From Dyadobacter sp. 50-39 (lineage in GTDB: Bacteria; Bacteroidota; Bacteroidia; Cytophagales; Spirosomataceae), in NCBI GenBank assembly GCA_001898145.1, contig MKSR01000012.1, forward strand, positions 62,001 to 126,000: a stretch of 64,000 nucleotides of DNA, given 5' to 3'. Shown one piece after another: positions 16,746 through 25,949 of the stretch. The notes beneath the pieces are model-generated. The model ran no database searches and was not told the origin of the DNA. It worked only from the letters and a program-made list of their open reading frames with translations. Each line of letters opens with the position of its first letter. Position 1 is the first letter of the stretch. Position numbers and translations under genes: made by a program.

Positions 16746-17483
16746 ATGTTGAAAAAATTTGTTCTCATGGGACTGCTCACGTGCGGCCTCATGTACCGGG
16801 GACACGCTGCCAGCCCCATTCCCGACTCCTCCCTGACGGTCCGGAAAACGACAGACTTCAAAGTGAACGGCGAAGGCACCGCACCCAACTGGTCGGCCGC
16901 GCAGTGGTTCAACATCACCGTCCAGAAAGGCCCTAACCAGGCCGCACCGGGCAAGCAGCTTCCCACCCGTGTCAAGATCATGTACTCCGATAAGGGTATG
17001 TATTTCCTTTTCGACTGTACCGACACCAAGCTTACCTCGACCATTATGGAGGATTTTGGTGCGCTGTTTAAAGAGGATGTCGTGGAAGTATTCCTCTGGC
17101 CGGACACCTCGGTCCCTATTTACCTTGAATATGAAATTTCGCCGCTGAATTACGAGCTGGCCATCCTGGTCCCGAACATCCAAGGCCGTGCGCAAGGCTG
17201 GAAACCATGGCATTACAATGAGCGCAACCGCGTACAGCACGAAACCAGCGCGCAAGGCGGCCAGAAGAAGAGTATGGGTGCCGTCGAAGGCTGGAAAGCC
17301 GAATTCTTCATTCCTTTCGCGCTTATGAACCCCATTGCCAATGCGGCGCCCAAACCCGGCGACAAATGGCGCGGCAACTTCTACCGCATCGATTACGACG
17401 GCGAAACAGCCTATTATTCATGGCAAAAAACCGGCGGCAGCTTCCACGAATTTCAAAAATTCGGCACCTTAATCTTTGAATAA
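16746..17483 (+). CDS. Exported carbohydrate-binding family 9-like protein
   Basis: The 245-residue protein has a signal peptide (MLKKFVLMGLLTCGLMYRGHA) and a CBM9-like beta-sandwich: DFKVNGEGTAPNWSAAQWF, TRVKIMYSDKGMYFLFDCTDTKLTST, EDVVEVFLWPDTSVPIYLEYEISPLN, and WKAEFFIPFALM with NFYRIDY. Such stand-alone domains in Bacteroidota are predicted to bind or act near carbohydrate at the cell envelope. The lactonase-family gene follows after 29 bp on the same strand, so they are probably co-transcribed. Confidence 0.8.
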   Translation: MLKKFVLMGLLTCGLMYRGHAASPIPDSSLTVRKTTDFKVNGEGTAPNWSAAQWFNITVQKGPNQAAPGKQLPTRVKIMYSDKGMYFLFDCTDTKLTSTIMEDFGALFKEDVVEVFLWPDTSVPIYLEYEISPLNYELAILVPNIQGRAQGWKPWHYNERNRVQHETSAQGGQKKSMGAVEGWKAEFFIPFALMNPIANAAPKPGDKWRGNFYRIDYDGETAYYSWQKTGGSFHEFQKFGTLIFE

Positions 17484-17512
17484 CAACCTGTTACAATTCT
17501 CAATCATTTATC

Positions 17513-18616
17513 ATGAAACGGACCATTCTTTCATTCATCCTTTTATTGACGGCCATGACAGCTTTTGCCCAGAAACCTAAAAAGGAAATATTGTACCTGG
17601 GCACCTATACGCAGAAAGGCGAGGGCATTTATGTATATGAGTTCGACCGCAGTAATTACTCGTTTAAGGAGTTGCAGGTTCTGACGAGCAAGACCAGCCC
17701 TTCGTTTCTGGAATTTCACCCAAGCAAAAAGTACCTCTACGCAGCCAACGAAGGCAACAGCACCGTTTCGGCCTATGCGATCGACCAGACTTCCGGCAAA
17801 CTCACCGCATTAAACACGCAGCCCGCCCAGGGCCGTGGTCCGTGCCACGTGAGTGTTGATCCGAAGGGACGTTTCATTTATCTATCGAACTACGGAAGCG
17901 GTGACCTCGCGGTGTACAAGCTGAATGCAGACGGCAGCATCGGTGCATTGGCGGATACCATTCAGGATAAGGGCCGGCCGGACCAGAAGCCGCATATGCA
18001 CTCCATTACCCCTTCTGCCGACGGCAAATTCATTTATGCGTCCGACCTGGGTATCGACAAAATCATGGTATATGCAGTTGATCCACAGACCGGTAAACTA
18101 ACGCCCGGCGCCGTTCCCTACGCGGAAGTGAAGGCCGGAGACGGCCCGCGCCACTTTGCCATCCACCCCAACGGCAACTTTGGCTATTCTGCCTGCGAAC
18201 TGGCTTCGGTGGTCAATTCATTCAAGATTGTGAAAGGTAGCGGTGCATTGGTACCGTTCGAGCGCGTGACTATGCTCCCTTCTGACTTTACGGGCAAAAG
18301 CTACGCAGCGGATATTCATTTTTCACCCGACGGCAAGTTTCTCTATGCCTCCAACCGGGGCCATGAAAGCCTCGCTATTTACGCAGTGGATGCCAAAACC
18401 GGCAAACTTACGGTTGCCGGACATGCCGATACGCACGGCAAACACCCGCGCAATTTCCTGATCGATGCGAAGGGCGAATTTGCGATCGTGACCAACCGGG
18501 ACAACGACAATGCCGTGTTCTTCAAACGCGACGCCGCAACGGGACAATTGACTTATACCGGGAAAGAGATCAGCGCCCCTACGCCCGTGTGCGTGAAGCA
18601 GTTGTTCCTCAACTAG
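17513..18616 (+). CDS. Lactonase family protein (6-phosphogluconolactonase-like seven-bladed propeller), exported
   Basis: The 367-residue protein has a signal peptide ending AFA-QKP (about residue 20) and repeated propeller blades: YLGTYTQKGEGIYVYEFD, SPSFLEFHPSKKYLYAANE, GPCHVSVDPKGRFIYLSNYGSGDLAVY, GDGPRHFAIHPNG, and HPRNFLIDAKGEF. This is the YbhE/Pgl-type lactonase fold. Because it is exported, cytosolic 6-phosphogluconolactone is an unlikely substrate, and a periplasmic sugar lactone is more probable. No metal ligands can be assigned with confidence. It follows the CBM9-like gene. Confidence 0.85.
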   Translation: MKRTILSFILLLTAMTAFAQKPKKEILYLGTYTQKGEGIYVYEFDRSNYSFKELQVLTSKTSPSFLEFHPSKKYLYAANEGNSTVSAYAIDQTSGKLTALNTQPAQGRGPCHVSVDPKGRFIYLSNYGSGDLAVYKLNADGSIGALADTIQDKGRPDQKPHMHSITPSADGKFIYASDLGIDKIMVYAVDPQTGKLTPGAVPYAEVKAGDGPRHFAIHPNGNFGYSACELASVVNSFKIVKGSGALVPFERVTMLPSDFTGKSYAADIHFSPDGKFLYASNRGHESLAIYAVDAKTGKLTVAGHADTHGKHPRNFLIDAKGEFAIVTNRDNDNAVFFKRDAATGQLTYTGKEISAPTPVCVKQLFLN

Positions 18617-18915
18617 CGATTTATCGCCGCCGAGTCCGATGGAAGTGAGTACCGATGGCCGAAAGAACAAACCGGAAGAATATTTTCAGCGATTGGTGCT
18701 TATTTCCATCAACTTTTCTAATTTTAGAATTCTTAGTGTTATTCTTCGTTATAATTTAAAATACACCAAAGAAAATATTACTATTTTAATATCTGACACT
18801 AAAATAAACTTGTGCAGTTGTTAAATTAAGTGATACAAGCCGATCACTCCAGACGCTCGATACGATCATTGCATAAAGTTTTGGAATTACCTGATACCCA
18901 ATTTAGCCACAGTTT
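18617..18915. other. AT-rich intergenic region ahead of the first ECF sigma gene
   Basis: The 299-bp stretch is markedly AT-rich from about 18700 to 18830 compared with the flanking genes. It must hold the promoter of the sigma gene. A 61-codon open frame inside it has no family features and looks like chance. No clear terminator was seen after the lactonase gene. Confidence 0.5.
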
Positions 18916-19458
18916 ATGATGAACGGCCAGGATGATTTGCTTCTTATTTCCCTGATCAAACAAGGAGATAACCGGGCGCTGGATTGCCTTTTCCGGAAAT
19001 ACTATTACTCGCTATGCCGTTTTGCCACTTACCTCAACAACCGTAAGGACCTCGCCGAGGAGATCGTAGCCGACGTTTTTTTCAGGATATGGGAAAAGCG
19101 GGATAGTCTGACGGTAGAAAAGAATGTCCGCTCTTACCTTTTCACGGCCACCCGGCACACCTGCATCAACTACATGAAGCAGGAGAAACACATCATGGAA
19201 GAGCTCAGCGACGATATCATCGAAGAAACGCCCGGCCCGGACGATGAACTGATGTACCATGAGCTCGAAAGCCGCATTACCGACCTGATCAATTATCTCC
19301 CCCAAAAAAGAAAGGCGATCTTCCAGCTCAACCGCTTCGAAGGTTTCACCTACAACGAAATCGCCGAAATCCTCTCCCTTTCCGCCAAAACAGTAGAAAA
19401 CCAAATGGGTAAGGCTATTAAACAGCTGAAACTTCTGCAAAAAACTTATCAGATTTAA
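18916..19458 (+). CDS. ECF RNA polymerase sigma factor (FecI-like, SusCD-associated)
   Basis: The 180-residue protein has sigma region 2 (NRALDCLFRKYYYSLCRFATYL, DLAEEIVADVFFRIWEKR, NVRSYLFTATRHTCINYMK) and region 4 (LINYLPQKRKAIFQLNRFEGFTYNEIAEILSLSAKTVENQMGKAIKQL). It is followed by fecR, susC and susD in the classical order, so it should direct transcription of the downstream transport genes when released by the FecR protein. Two adjacent ATG codons occur at 18916 and 18919. Confidence 0.92.
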   Translation: MMNGQDDLLLISLIKQGDNRALDCLFRKYYYSLCRFATYLNNRKDLAEEIVADVFFRIWEKRDSLTVEKNVRSYLFTATRHTCINYMKQEKHIMEELSDDIIEETPGPDDELMYHELESRITDLINYLPQKRKAIFQLNRFEGFTYNEIAEILSLSAKTVENQMGKAIKQLKLLQKTYQI

Positions 19459-19524
19459 AAAATATTCTGAAAGGATGGGGGTATGCCTATTTTTTATTTG
19501 TCCTAACATTAGAAAGCTCTGAAT

Positions 19525-20562
19525 TTGATGTCCGATCACACACCATGGCCCCTTATCGCCAAGTATCTCGCTGGCGAGTGCAGCCCGGAAGAAAAACTGG
19601 CGATGGAATGGTGGCTTGAAGAATACGATAACATGCTATTGTTCAGGCAGATAGAAGCGGCGTGGAAGCAAGAAAAGGAACCGGAAAACGATCCGGCATT
19701 CAATCTGGAAAACGGGATTTCAAGGCTGCACGCCAAAATGGCGGAGCAGGAAGAAACGACCGGCGAGGAGACGTTTGAAAGCTCCCGTTATCTTAAAATC
19801 GGCTCCTGGCTGGCCGCAGCGAGCATTTTGCTGGCTACGGGACTGGGCTACATGTTCGTAGGCAAGCAGCATGGGGCCCACTACGCAGCCGGCGTGGCCC
19901 TGGAAACCAAAACGAGCGGTCCAAAGGATGTCGTGAGCATAGAACTGCCCGACGGAACGCAGGTCTGGCTCAACAAAAACAGTAAAATCGAATTCCCTAA
20001 AGCGTTCAGCGAGGACGAAAGGCAGGTTTACCTGCAGGGAGAAGCGTTTTTCGAAGTGGTACCGAACCCCGAAAAGCCGTTCATCGTAAAGAGCGACCGG
20101 ATTTCGACGAGGGTTTTGGGCACGTCGTTCGATGTAAAAGCCTATAATGGGGACGAGACTGCATCGGTGTCGGTTGCGACCGGGAAAGTTGAGGTGAGCA
20201 AAGAGATCGGGGAAGGCGAACCGGTCCGGATTACGCAACTGACCCCCGAGCAGGAACTTGTGATCAATACAGAAAAAGACGAAACGTATATTAATATCGT
20301 TAGCGTCGCAAACATAGCTCCGTGGCACCTCGGCCAGCTTGTTTTCAGGGACAACACCTATGACGAAGTAATGCGGGTACTGCATGAGCGCTTCGGTAAG
20401 CGTATTGTCTTCAAAAGCAGCATTGGCAAATGCCGCGTCATGGCCAGTTTCAATTCCACTGCATCATTGAATGATGTGCTAAAATTGTTGAGTATGTCCA
20501 ATTCATTCGAGTACGTGATCGGTAAGGACGTTGTTACCATCACCGGGGGCACGTGCCATTAG
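19525..20562 (+). CDS. FecR family anti-sigma/sigma-regulator protein
   Basis: The 345-residue protein has an N-terminal cytoplasmic region (IAKYLAGECSPEEKLAMEWWLEE), a membrane helix at about residues 92-111, a periplasmic FecR domain (DVVSIELPDGTQVWLNKNSKIEFPKAF, VYLQGEAFFEVVPNPEKPFIV, VLGTSFDVKAY), and a DUF4974-like C-terminal domain (FRDNTYDEVMRVLHERFGKRI). It relays the state of the SusC transporter to the sigma factor. It lies 66 bp after the sigma gene and 162 bp before susC. Confidence 0.93.
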   Translation: MMSDHTPWPLIAKYLAGECSPEEKLAMEWWLEEYDNMLLFRQIEAAWKQEKEPENDPAFNLENGISRLHAKMAEQEETTGEETFESSRYLKIGSWLAAASILLATGLGYMFVGKQHGAHYAAGVALETKTSGPKDVVSIELPDGTQVWLNKNSKIEFPKAFSEDERQVYLQGEAFFEVVPNPEKPFIVKSDRISTRVLGTSFDVKAYNGDETASVSVATGKVEVSKEIGEGEPVRITQLTPEQELVINTEKDETYINIVSVANIAPWHLGQLVFRDNTYDEVMRVLHERFGKRIVFKSSIGKCRVMASFNSTASLNDVLKLLSMSNSFEYVIGKDVVTITGGTCH

Positions 20563-20724
20563 GCGCCCCGTTCCATCCTACTTTTTGTGCATCCCTACCG
20601 AATCCTGGAAGCTGCCGGCTGTGTACCGTGCGGTATGGGAGGTGTTTTGACTATGAATTATTATCAGTTTACTATAATAATTGAATCCCTCAAATCCATT
20701 TAACCTCAATCTACTCAAAACAGT

Positions 20725-23700
20725 ATGCAAAAAAAGTTACCCGACACCCGACTGAAAACAGGCACGGCGCTCAGGCGAAGCCTGGCGATGCTCCTGGCAT
20801 GTTTGATGTTCGTTCAGCCGCTTCTCGCGGCCCGCTCCGTGCAAGGCATTGAGGAAGTGAAAATTTCGCTGGACCTGAAAGACGTGACGCTGCAGAATGC
20901 GTTCATCGCGATCGAAAAGCGGAGCGATTTCAAATTCATTACCAGCATCGAACGCATCGACAAGAAAAGGAAAGTGTCGATCCACGCCGAGAAAAAGCCG
21001 GTGAAAGAAGTGCTCGAAACGATCCTCAATGGCACGGGCCTGGGCTACACGCAGGTCGACAACAACATTGTAATCAGCAACAAGCAGGAAAGAGCAACGG
21101 GCCAGGTGATTCAGCCTGCGGCGGCTGTAAATGCTGCAAAAGAGATCAACGGTACGGTGAAAGACAATGCCGGATCGGGCATTCCCGGCACGAACATTCT
21201 CGTGAAAGGTACCAACCAGGGCACCACAACCGGCGCGGACGGCACCTACAAGATCAATGTACCTGACGAAAATGCCGTGCTGGTGTTTTCGTCTATCGGG
21301 TATATATCGCAGGAGATCGCCGTGGGCGGCAAGACGACTATCGACGTGACGCTCCTGGAAGATGTGAAGCAACTGGGCGAAGTGGTGGTAACCGCATTGG
21401 GTATCGAGCGTAATGCTAAAACACTCACCTACGCGACCCAGCAGATCGACGGTAAAAAGCTCACCGACGTGCGCGACGCAAACTTTGTAAACACGCTGTC
21501 CGGTAAAGTCGCCGGCGCGGTGATCACGCAGGGTTCGTCGGGCCCTGGCTCGGCTACGCGCGTGGTACTGCGCGGTAACCGCTCCATCGCGGGAAACAAC
21601 AATGCATTGTTTGTAGTGGACGGCGTGCCCATCGACAACACCGCGCGCGGCCAGGTGACGAGCGATTTCGGAGGTATCAACGGCTCCGACGGTGCGGCGA
21701 ACATCAACCCGGACGACATCGAATCGATGAACATCCTGAAAGGCGCTGCCGCATCGGCATTGTACGGTAGCCGCGCCGCCAACGGGGTGATCATGATCAC
21801 GACCAAAAAAGGTAAAGCGGGCAAGGTATCGGCCGACATTAACTCCGGTGTGGTGGTAGAGACGCCTTTTTTGCTTCCTAAACTGCAAAATACCTACGGA
21901 CAAGGCAGCGGCGGCGTGGAAAGCACCAATTCCAGCATGAGCTGGGGCCCCGCCACCCAAACCTTCCCGAACAATATCAAGGATTTCTACCGCAACGCGA
22001 TTTCCACCAACAACTCGATCGGCGTTTCGGCAGGTTCCGAGAAGATCCAGACTTATTTGTCTTATACCAATAACTACAACCAGGGTATCCTGCCCAACAA
22101 CAAGCTGATGCGCCACACGTTCAACCTGCGCCTGAACACGCAGATCACGAAGCGCCTCTCTGCCGATGCCAAAATCACCTATATCAACTCCGACATCCAG
22201 AACAAACCCCGTTCCGGTGAAGAGAGCTCCGTGACCATGAACTTGTACAAAATCCCGCGCAGTGTGGATTTGAACAAATACAAAACTTTTGAAGACGCTT
22301 CCGGGAAACCTACCTACTGGGCCAGCTCGGGTATCTATATGAACCCTTACTGGACGATCAACCGGACGTTCGAATCTGAAAAACGCAACCGCGTAATTTC
22401 ATTGGGTTCGGTAAAATATGAGCTTACCGACTGGCTGAATGTACAGGGACGTATCAGCTACGACTGGTATGCCGATCGCGTAAACCGCGGTTTTTACAAC
22501 AATACCCTGCTTTTCGCGGGATCGGGTGGTTCATACGCCGACTGGACTGCAGAAACAACAGAGCGGAACATGGACGTGATCGTATCCGGTAACAACAATC
22601 TCGGCAAAGACCTGCATTTGACCTACAACTTCGGTGCCGGCCAGACTTACCAGAAATATTCGCAGGTAGGCGGTACAACGACCGGTTTGACCGTACCTAA
22701 CTTCTTTGACCTGTCTTTCGCAGCTGCATTGACACAAATGACCGCATTCAGCCAGAAAGAATTGCAATACGCGTTCGGAACGGCGTCATTGTCGTACCGC
22801 GACTTCATTACCATCGACGGCTCGGTCCGCAACGACTGGTCATCGACTTTGCCTAAACCCTATTCTTACGCCTACTTCTCATTCGGCGGTAACGTGATCC
22901 TCACCGAAGCATTCAAACTGCCGGAAGTGATCAGTTTCGCAAAATTGCGCGGATCGTGGGCGCAGGTAGGTAACGATACTGATCCGTATCGTTTGCTCCA
23001 AACTTATACATTCACGCAGGGCGGCCGCGGCGGCGGTTACATTTCCCGCAATACCACGCGTCCGGCAGAGAACCTGAAACCCGAGATTTCCTCGTCGACG
23101 GAATTTGGCCTCGACCTTCGTTTGTTCGCCGGAAAATTGGGCGTAGATTTTACTTACTACAACACCAACACGGTGAACCAGCTGCTGACGTTGCCGCAAG
23201 CGACGCCAACCGGCTTCCAGAACCAGTTCATCAATGCGGGTAAGATCAATAACAAAGGTTTCGAGATTTCATTGACTGCCTCCCCATTGAAAGGCAAAGC
23301 GCTTACCTGGGACGCGACACTGAACTTCGCACGCAACGTGAACAAGATCATAGAGCTGCACCCGAGCGTAAAAACGGCTAACCTTGGCGGTAACACCCGT
23401 ACCACTACGGCCATTGTCCGTGAAGGCGGCTCCTATGGCGATTTGCAGGCATTCGGCTGGAAAAAAGATGCGAACGGAAACTACGTCGTGAATGCAAAAG
23501 GGCTTCCGGTTGCGACTGCATTCGACAACATCGTGGGTAACTTCAACCCTAAATTCACATTGGGCCTGAATAACTCGTTCTCGTACAAAAACTTCGTGTT
23601 CAGCTTCCTCGTGGATGGCCGCGTGGGCGGTGTCATGACCTCCGGTACCGATGGCAACCTCGCTTACGACGGAACCGCCGACTACACCGAAGCACACCGT

Positions 23701-24102
23701 CAGGGCGGCTGGGTATTGCCTGCCGTAACCGAAACCGGCGAACAGAATGCCGTAGCGATCGACGCACAGACTTTCTGGCAAACCGTTTCGCAGGGCCGCT
23801 ATACCTGGGGCGAGTTCTTCACTTACTCCACCACGAACTTCCGTTTGAGAGAGGCCACATTGGGCTACAATATCCCTACCCCTCCGGGCATGTTCATCAA
23901 ATCGCTGCGCCTGTCGCTCACGGCCCGCAACCTGTTCTGGCTGTATCGTGGTTATGCCAAAATGGATATTCCAGGTCTGGAAAAACGTAAACTTCCATTC
24001 GATCCGGATGTGAACCTGGGTGCAGGCAACTACCAGGGATCGGAATATGGAGCCCTCCCTTCCACACGTACTGTTGGTTTGAATTTGAAAGTTGGATTCT
24101 AA
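20725..24102 (+). CDS. SusC/RagA family TonB-linked outer-membrane transporter with STN domain
   Basis: The 1125-residue protein has a signal region (about residues 18-36), an STN signalling domain (about 47-118: VKISLDLKDVTLQNAFIAIE) that contacts FecR, a carboxypeptidase-regulatory-like domain (about 137-212: INGTVKDNAGSGIPGTNILVKG), the SusC plug (GEVVVTALGIERNAKTLTYA; LRGNRSIAGNNNALFVVDGVPIDN; NPDDIESMNILKGAAASALYGSRAANGVIMITTKKG), and a C-terminal 22-strand-type barrel ending NLKVGF. It imports a substrate captured by the following SusD lipoprotein. The STN domain fits the upstream sigma/FecR pair. Confidence 0.96.
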   Translation: MQKKLPDTRLKTGTALRRSLAMLLACLMFVQPLLAARSVQGIEEVKISLDLKDVTLQNAFIAIEKRSDFKFITSIERIDKKRKVSIHAEKKPVKEVLETILNGTGLGYTQVDNNIVISNKQERATGQVIQPAAAVNAAKEINGTVKDNAGSGIPGTNILVKGTNQGTTTGADGTYKINVPDENAVLVFSSIGYISQEIAVGGKTTIDVTLLEDVKQLGEVVVTALGIERNAKTLTYATQQIDGKKLTDVRDANFVNTLSGKVAGAVITQGSSGPGSATRVVLRGNRSIAGNNNALFVVDGVPIDNTARGQVTSDFGGINGSDGAANINPDDIESMNILKGAAASALYGSRAANGVIMITTKKGKAGKVSADINSGVVVETPFLLPKLQNTYGQGSGGVESTNSSMSWGPATQTFPNNIKDFYRNAISTNNSIGVSAGSEKIQTYLSYTNNYNQGILPNNKLMRHTFNLRLNTQITKRLSADAKITYINSDIQNKPRSGEESSVTMNLYKIPRSVDLNKYKTFEDASGKPTYWASSGIYMNPYWTINRTFESEKRNRVISLGSVKYELTDWLNVQGRISYDWYADRVNRGFYNNTLLFAGSGGSYADWTAETTERNMDVIVSGNNNLGKDLHLTYNFGAGQTYQKYSQVGGTTTGLTVPNFFDLSFAAALTQMTAFSQKELQYAFGTASLSYRDFITIDGSVRNDWSSTLPKPYSYAYFSFGGNVILTEAFKLPEVISFAKLRGSWAQVGNDTDPYRLLQTYTFTQGGRGGGYISRNTTRPAENLKPEISSSTEFGLDLRLFAGKLGVDFTYYNTNTVNQLLTLPQATPTGFQNQFINAGKINNKGFEISLTASPLKGKALTWDATLNFARNVNKIIELHPSVKTANLGGNTRTTTAIVREGGSYGDLQAFGWKKDANGNYVVNAKGLPVATAFDNIVGNFNPKFTLGLNNSFSYKNFVFSFLVDGRVGGVMTSGTDGNLAYDGTADYTEAHRQGGWVLPAVTETGEQNAVAIDAQTFWQTVSQGRYTWGEFFTYSTTNFRLREATLGYNIPTPPGMFIKSLRLSLTARNLFWLYRGYAKMDIPGLEKRKLPFDPDVNLGAGNYQGSEYGALPSTRTVGLNLKVGF

Positions 24103-24130
24103 TTAAACAGACATTCTAAAATACTGTAAC

Positions 24131-25705
24131 ATGAAATTATCATTCAATAAATATATCAGAGCAACCACATTCGGTATCCTTACCGGCTCGGCACTGGCAT
24201 TGAGCAGCTGTACCGGCGATTTCGAAGAACTGAACACGAGCCGCACGGCACTCACATCCATTTCCGACGCCGAGCTTCCCTACGTGTTCTCACGCGCCCA
24301 GCAGCAGGCATCCTACGCGGCGGGCACTTACCAAACGGCACAAAACCTCTTCGCGGATTTGTACGCACAATACTTCGCGACTACGACGCCCAACTTCCAG
24401 TCTGACCGCTACTTCATGCACCCTACCTGGATCGACAGCCATTGGAACCCGGTGTACGTACAGGTGGTACCGCAGCTCAAAACCTTGTTTGAACGCGTAG
24501 CGCCCGGCACGTCGCAATATGCATTGGCCAGCATCTGGTGGGTGTACTCGTTCCACCGCGTTACGGATTACTATGGCCCGATCCCCTATTCGGAAGCTGG
24601 TAACCCGGGCTCGACAGTGAAGTACGATTCGCAGGAAGAGATTTACAATGATTTTTTCAAACGGCTTGCCGAAGCAACAGAAGCATTGAAATCCAAAACT
24701 TCCGAGAAGCCATATGGTAACTACGACATCATCTATGCCGGTGATGTGAAGAAATGGATCAAGTTCGCCAACACGCTACGGCTGCGCCTGGCTCTCCGCA
24801 TTTCGAAGGTAAATCCTGCGAAAGCCAAGACGGAGGCCGAAGCGGCCATTGCCGGAGGCGTGCTTACTGACGTGGCGGACAATGCTTATATGGTCAAAAG
24901 CCTCCTCGGTGGCGACAACAACGGCCTTGCCACGATATCGGGCTGGGGCGAGTTCCGCATGAGCGCCGCCATGGAATCGGTACTGAAAGGCTACGACGAT
25001 CCGCGTATCGGCATTTTCTTCCAGCCTGCATTCAATTCCAAGTCTTATGAAGGATTGAGAAACGGCCTCGGCCCGACCGAGCTGGCCGTGGCTGCCAACA
25101 GCAACGATAACAACTCGAACATCGGCGAACGCTGGATCCGCAACACGGGCGGCGGCTCGGCCTGGGATCGCCAGCTGGCTGTTCAGCAGGACGTGATGCA
25201 CACCGCCGAAGCGTATTTCCTGCTTGCGGAAGCAGCCCTCAATGGCTGGACCGCGGGAGGGACCGCCCAATCGTTCTACGAAAAGGGCATCCAGGCTTCC
25301 ATGGAAGGCTGGGGCATTACCGGCGCTGCTGTGACTACTTACATTAACAGCACCAAAACGCCTGTTGCTCCCGGAGACCAGCAGCAATCGCCGGCGCTGT
25401 CGAGCATCCCTGTCAAATGGGGCGCGACCGAGGCCATTCAGCGCGAACAGATCGCCACCCAGAAATGGCTGGCGTTGTATCCGGACGGCATCGAGGCCTG
25501 GGCCGAATTCCGCAGAACGCGACTGCCGAAACTTTATCCGGTGGTCAACTCTGTAAACTCGGACGTTCCTACTACCGCGGTAGTGCGGCGAATCCCATTC
25601 CTTTTGCAGGAAAAACAAAACAATGGCGCTGCGGTAGAAGCAGCCGTGAAACTCCTCGGGGGCGCGGACAATGCCGCCACACCGCTATGGTGGGATAAGA
25701 ATTAG
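24131..25705 (+). CDS. SusD/RagB family nutrient-binding outer-membrane lipoprotein
   Basis: The 524-residue lipoprotein has a lipobox (ALALSSC, Cys about residue 27) and the SusD-like_2 pattern: FEELNTSRTALTSIS, ASIWWVYSFHRVTDYYGPIPYSEAG, YDSQEEIYNDFFKRLAEATEAL, DVKKWIKFANTLRLRLALRIS, and a C-terminal block with IQREQIATQKWLALYPDGIEAWAEFRRTRLPKLYP and TPLWWDKN. It caps the SusC barrel and binds ligand. It begins 28 bp after susC. An intrinsic terminator follows, closing the transport operon. Confidence 0.94.
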   Translation: MKLSFNKYIRATTFGILTGSALALSSCTGDFEELNTSRTALTSISDAELPYVFSRAQQQASYAAGTYQTAQNLFADLYAQYFATTTPNFQSDRYFMHPTWIDSHWNPVYVQVVPQLKTLFERVAPGTSQYALASIWWVYSFHRVTDYYGPIPYSEAGNPGSTVKYDSQEEIYNDFFKRLAEATEALKSKTSEKPYGNYDIIYAGDVKKWIKFANTLRLRLALRISKVNPAKAKTEAEAAIAGGVLTDVADNAYMVKSLLGGDNNGLATISGWGEFRMSAAMESVLKGYDDPRIGIFFQPAFNSKSYEGLRNGLGPTELAVAANSNDNNSNIGERWIRNTGGGSAWDRQLAVQQDVMHTAEAYFLLAEAALNGWTAGGTAQSFYEKGIQASMEGWGITGAAVTTYINSTKTPVAPGDQQQSPALSSIPVKWGATEAIQREQIATQKWLALYPDGIEAWAEFRRTRLPKLYPVVNSVNSDVPTTAVVRRIPFLLQEKQNNGAAVEAAVKLLGGADNAATPLWWDKN

Positions 25706-25725
25706 GATTCTGATGGACAAACCCC

Positions 25726-25759
25726 TGCCCTCCGGAATAATTTACCGGAGGGCACTTTT
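25726..25759 (+). terminator. Intrinsic terminator after the first SusCD operon
   Basis: TGCCCTCCGG (25726-25735) and CCGGAGGGCA (25745-25754) form a perfect 10-bp stem with a 9-base loop, followed by CTTTT. The downstream enzyme genes therefore probably have their own promoter. Confidence 0.85.
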
Positions 25760-25949
25760 AAAAATGCTTCAATCGGAATAAAAAGGCATCAAAACCTGTA
25801 TCGACCAAAGTTTATTTTTTATTTTTCTGATTATTGAAAAAATAATCCCATAAAACAGAGTATCAAGCCCCATAAAAAGCATCTTTTGTCTGCATACTGT
25901 CTAAACCGTTTTGTAAAGCCTTAACCAATCTATTCAGTCCTTAACCATT

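Noticed and set aside
18639-18824. 61-codon frame in the AT-rich gap before the first sigma gene
   Set aside because: AT-biased composition and no motif; judged chance.
20737-22116. 459-codon open frame antisense to the first susC
   Set aside because: Arg/His/Val-rich composition without any motif, fully inside a strong SusC gene on the other strand; a by-product of GC-rich codon use.
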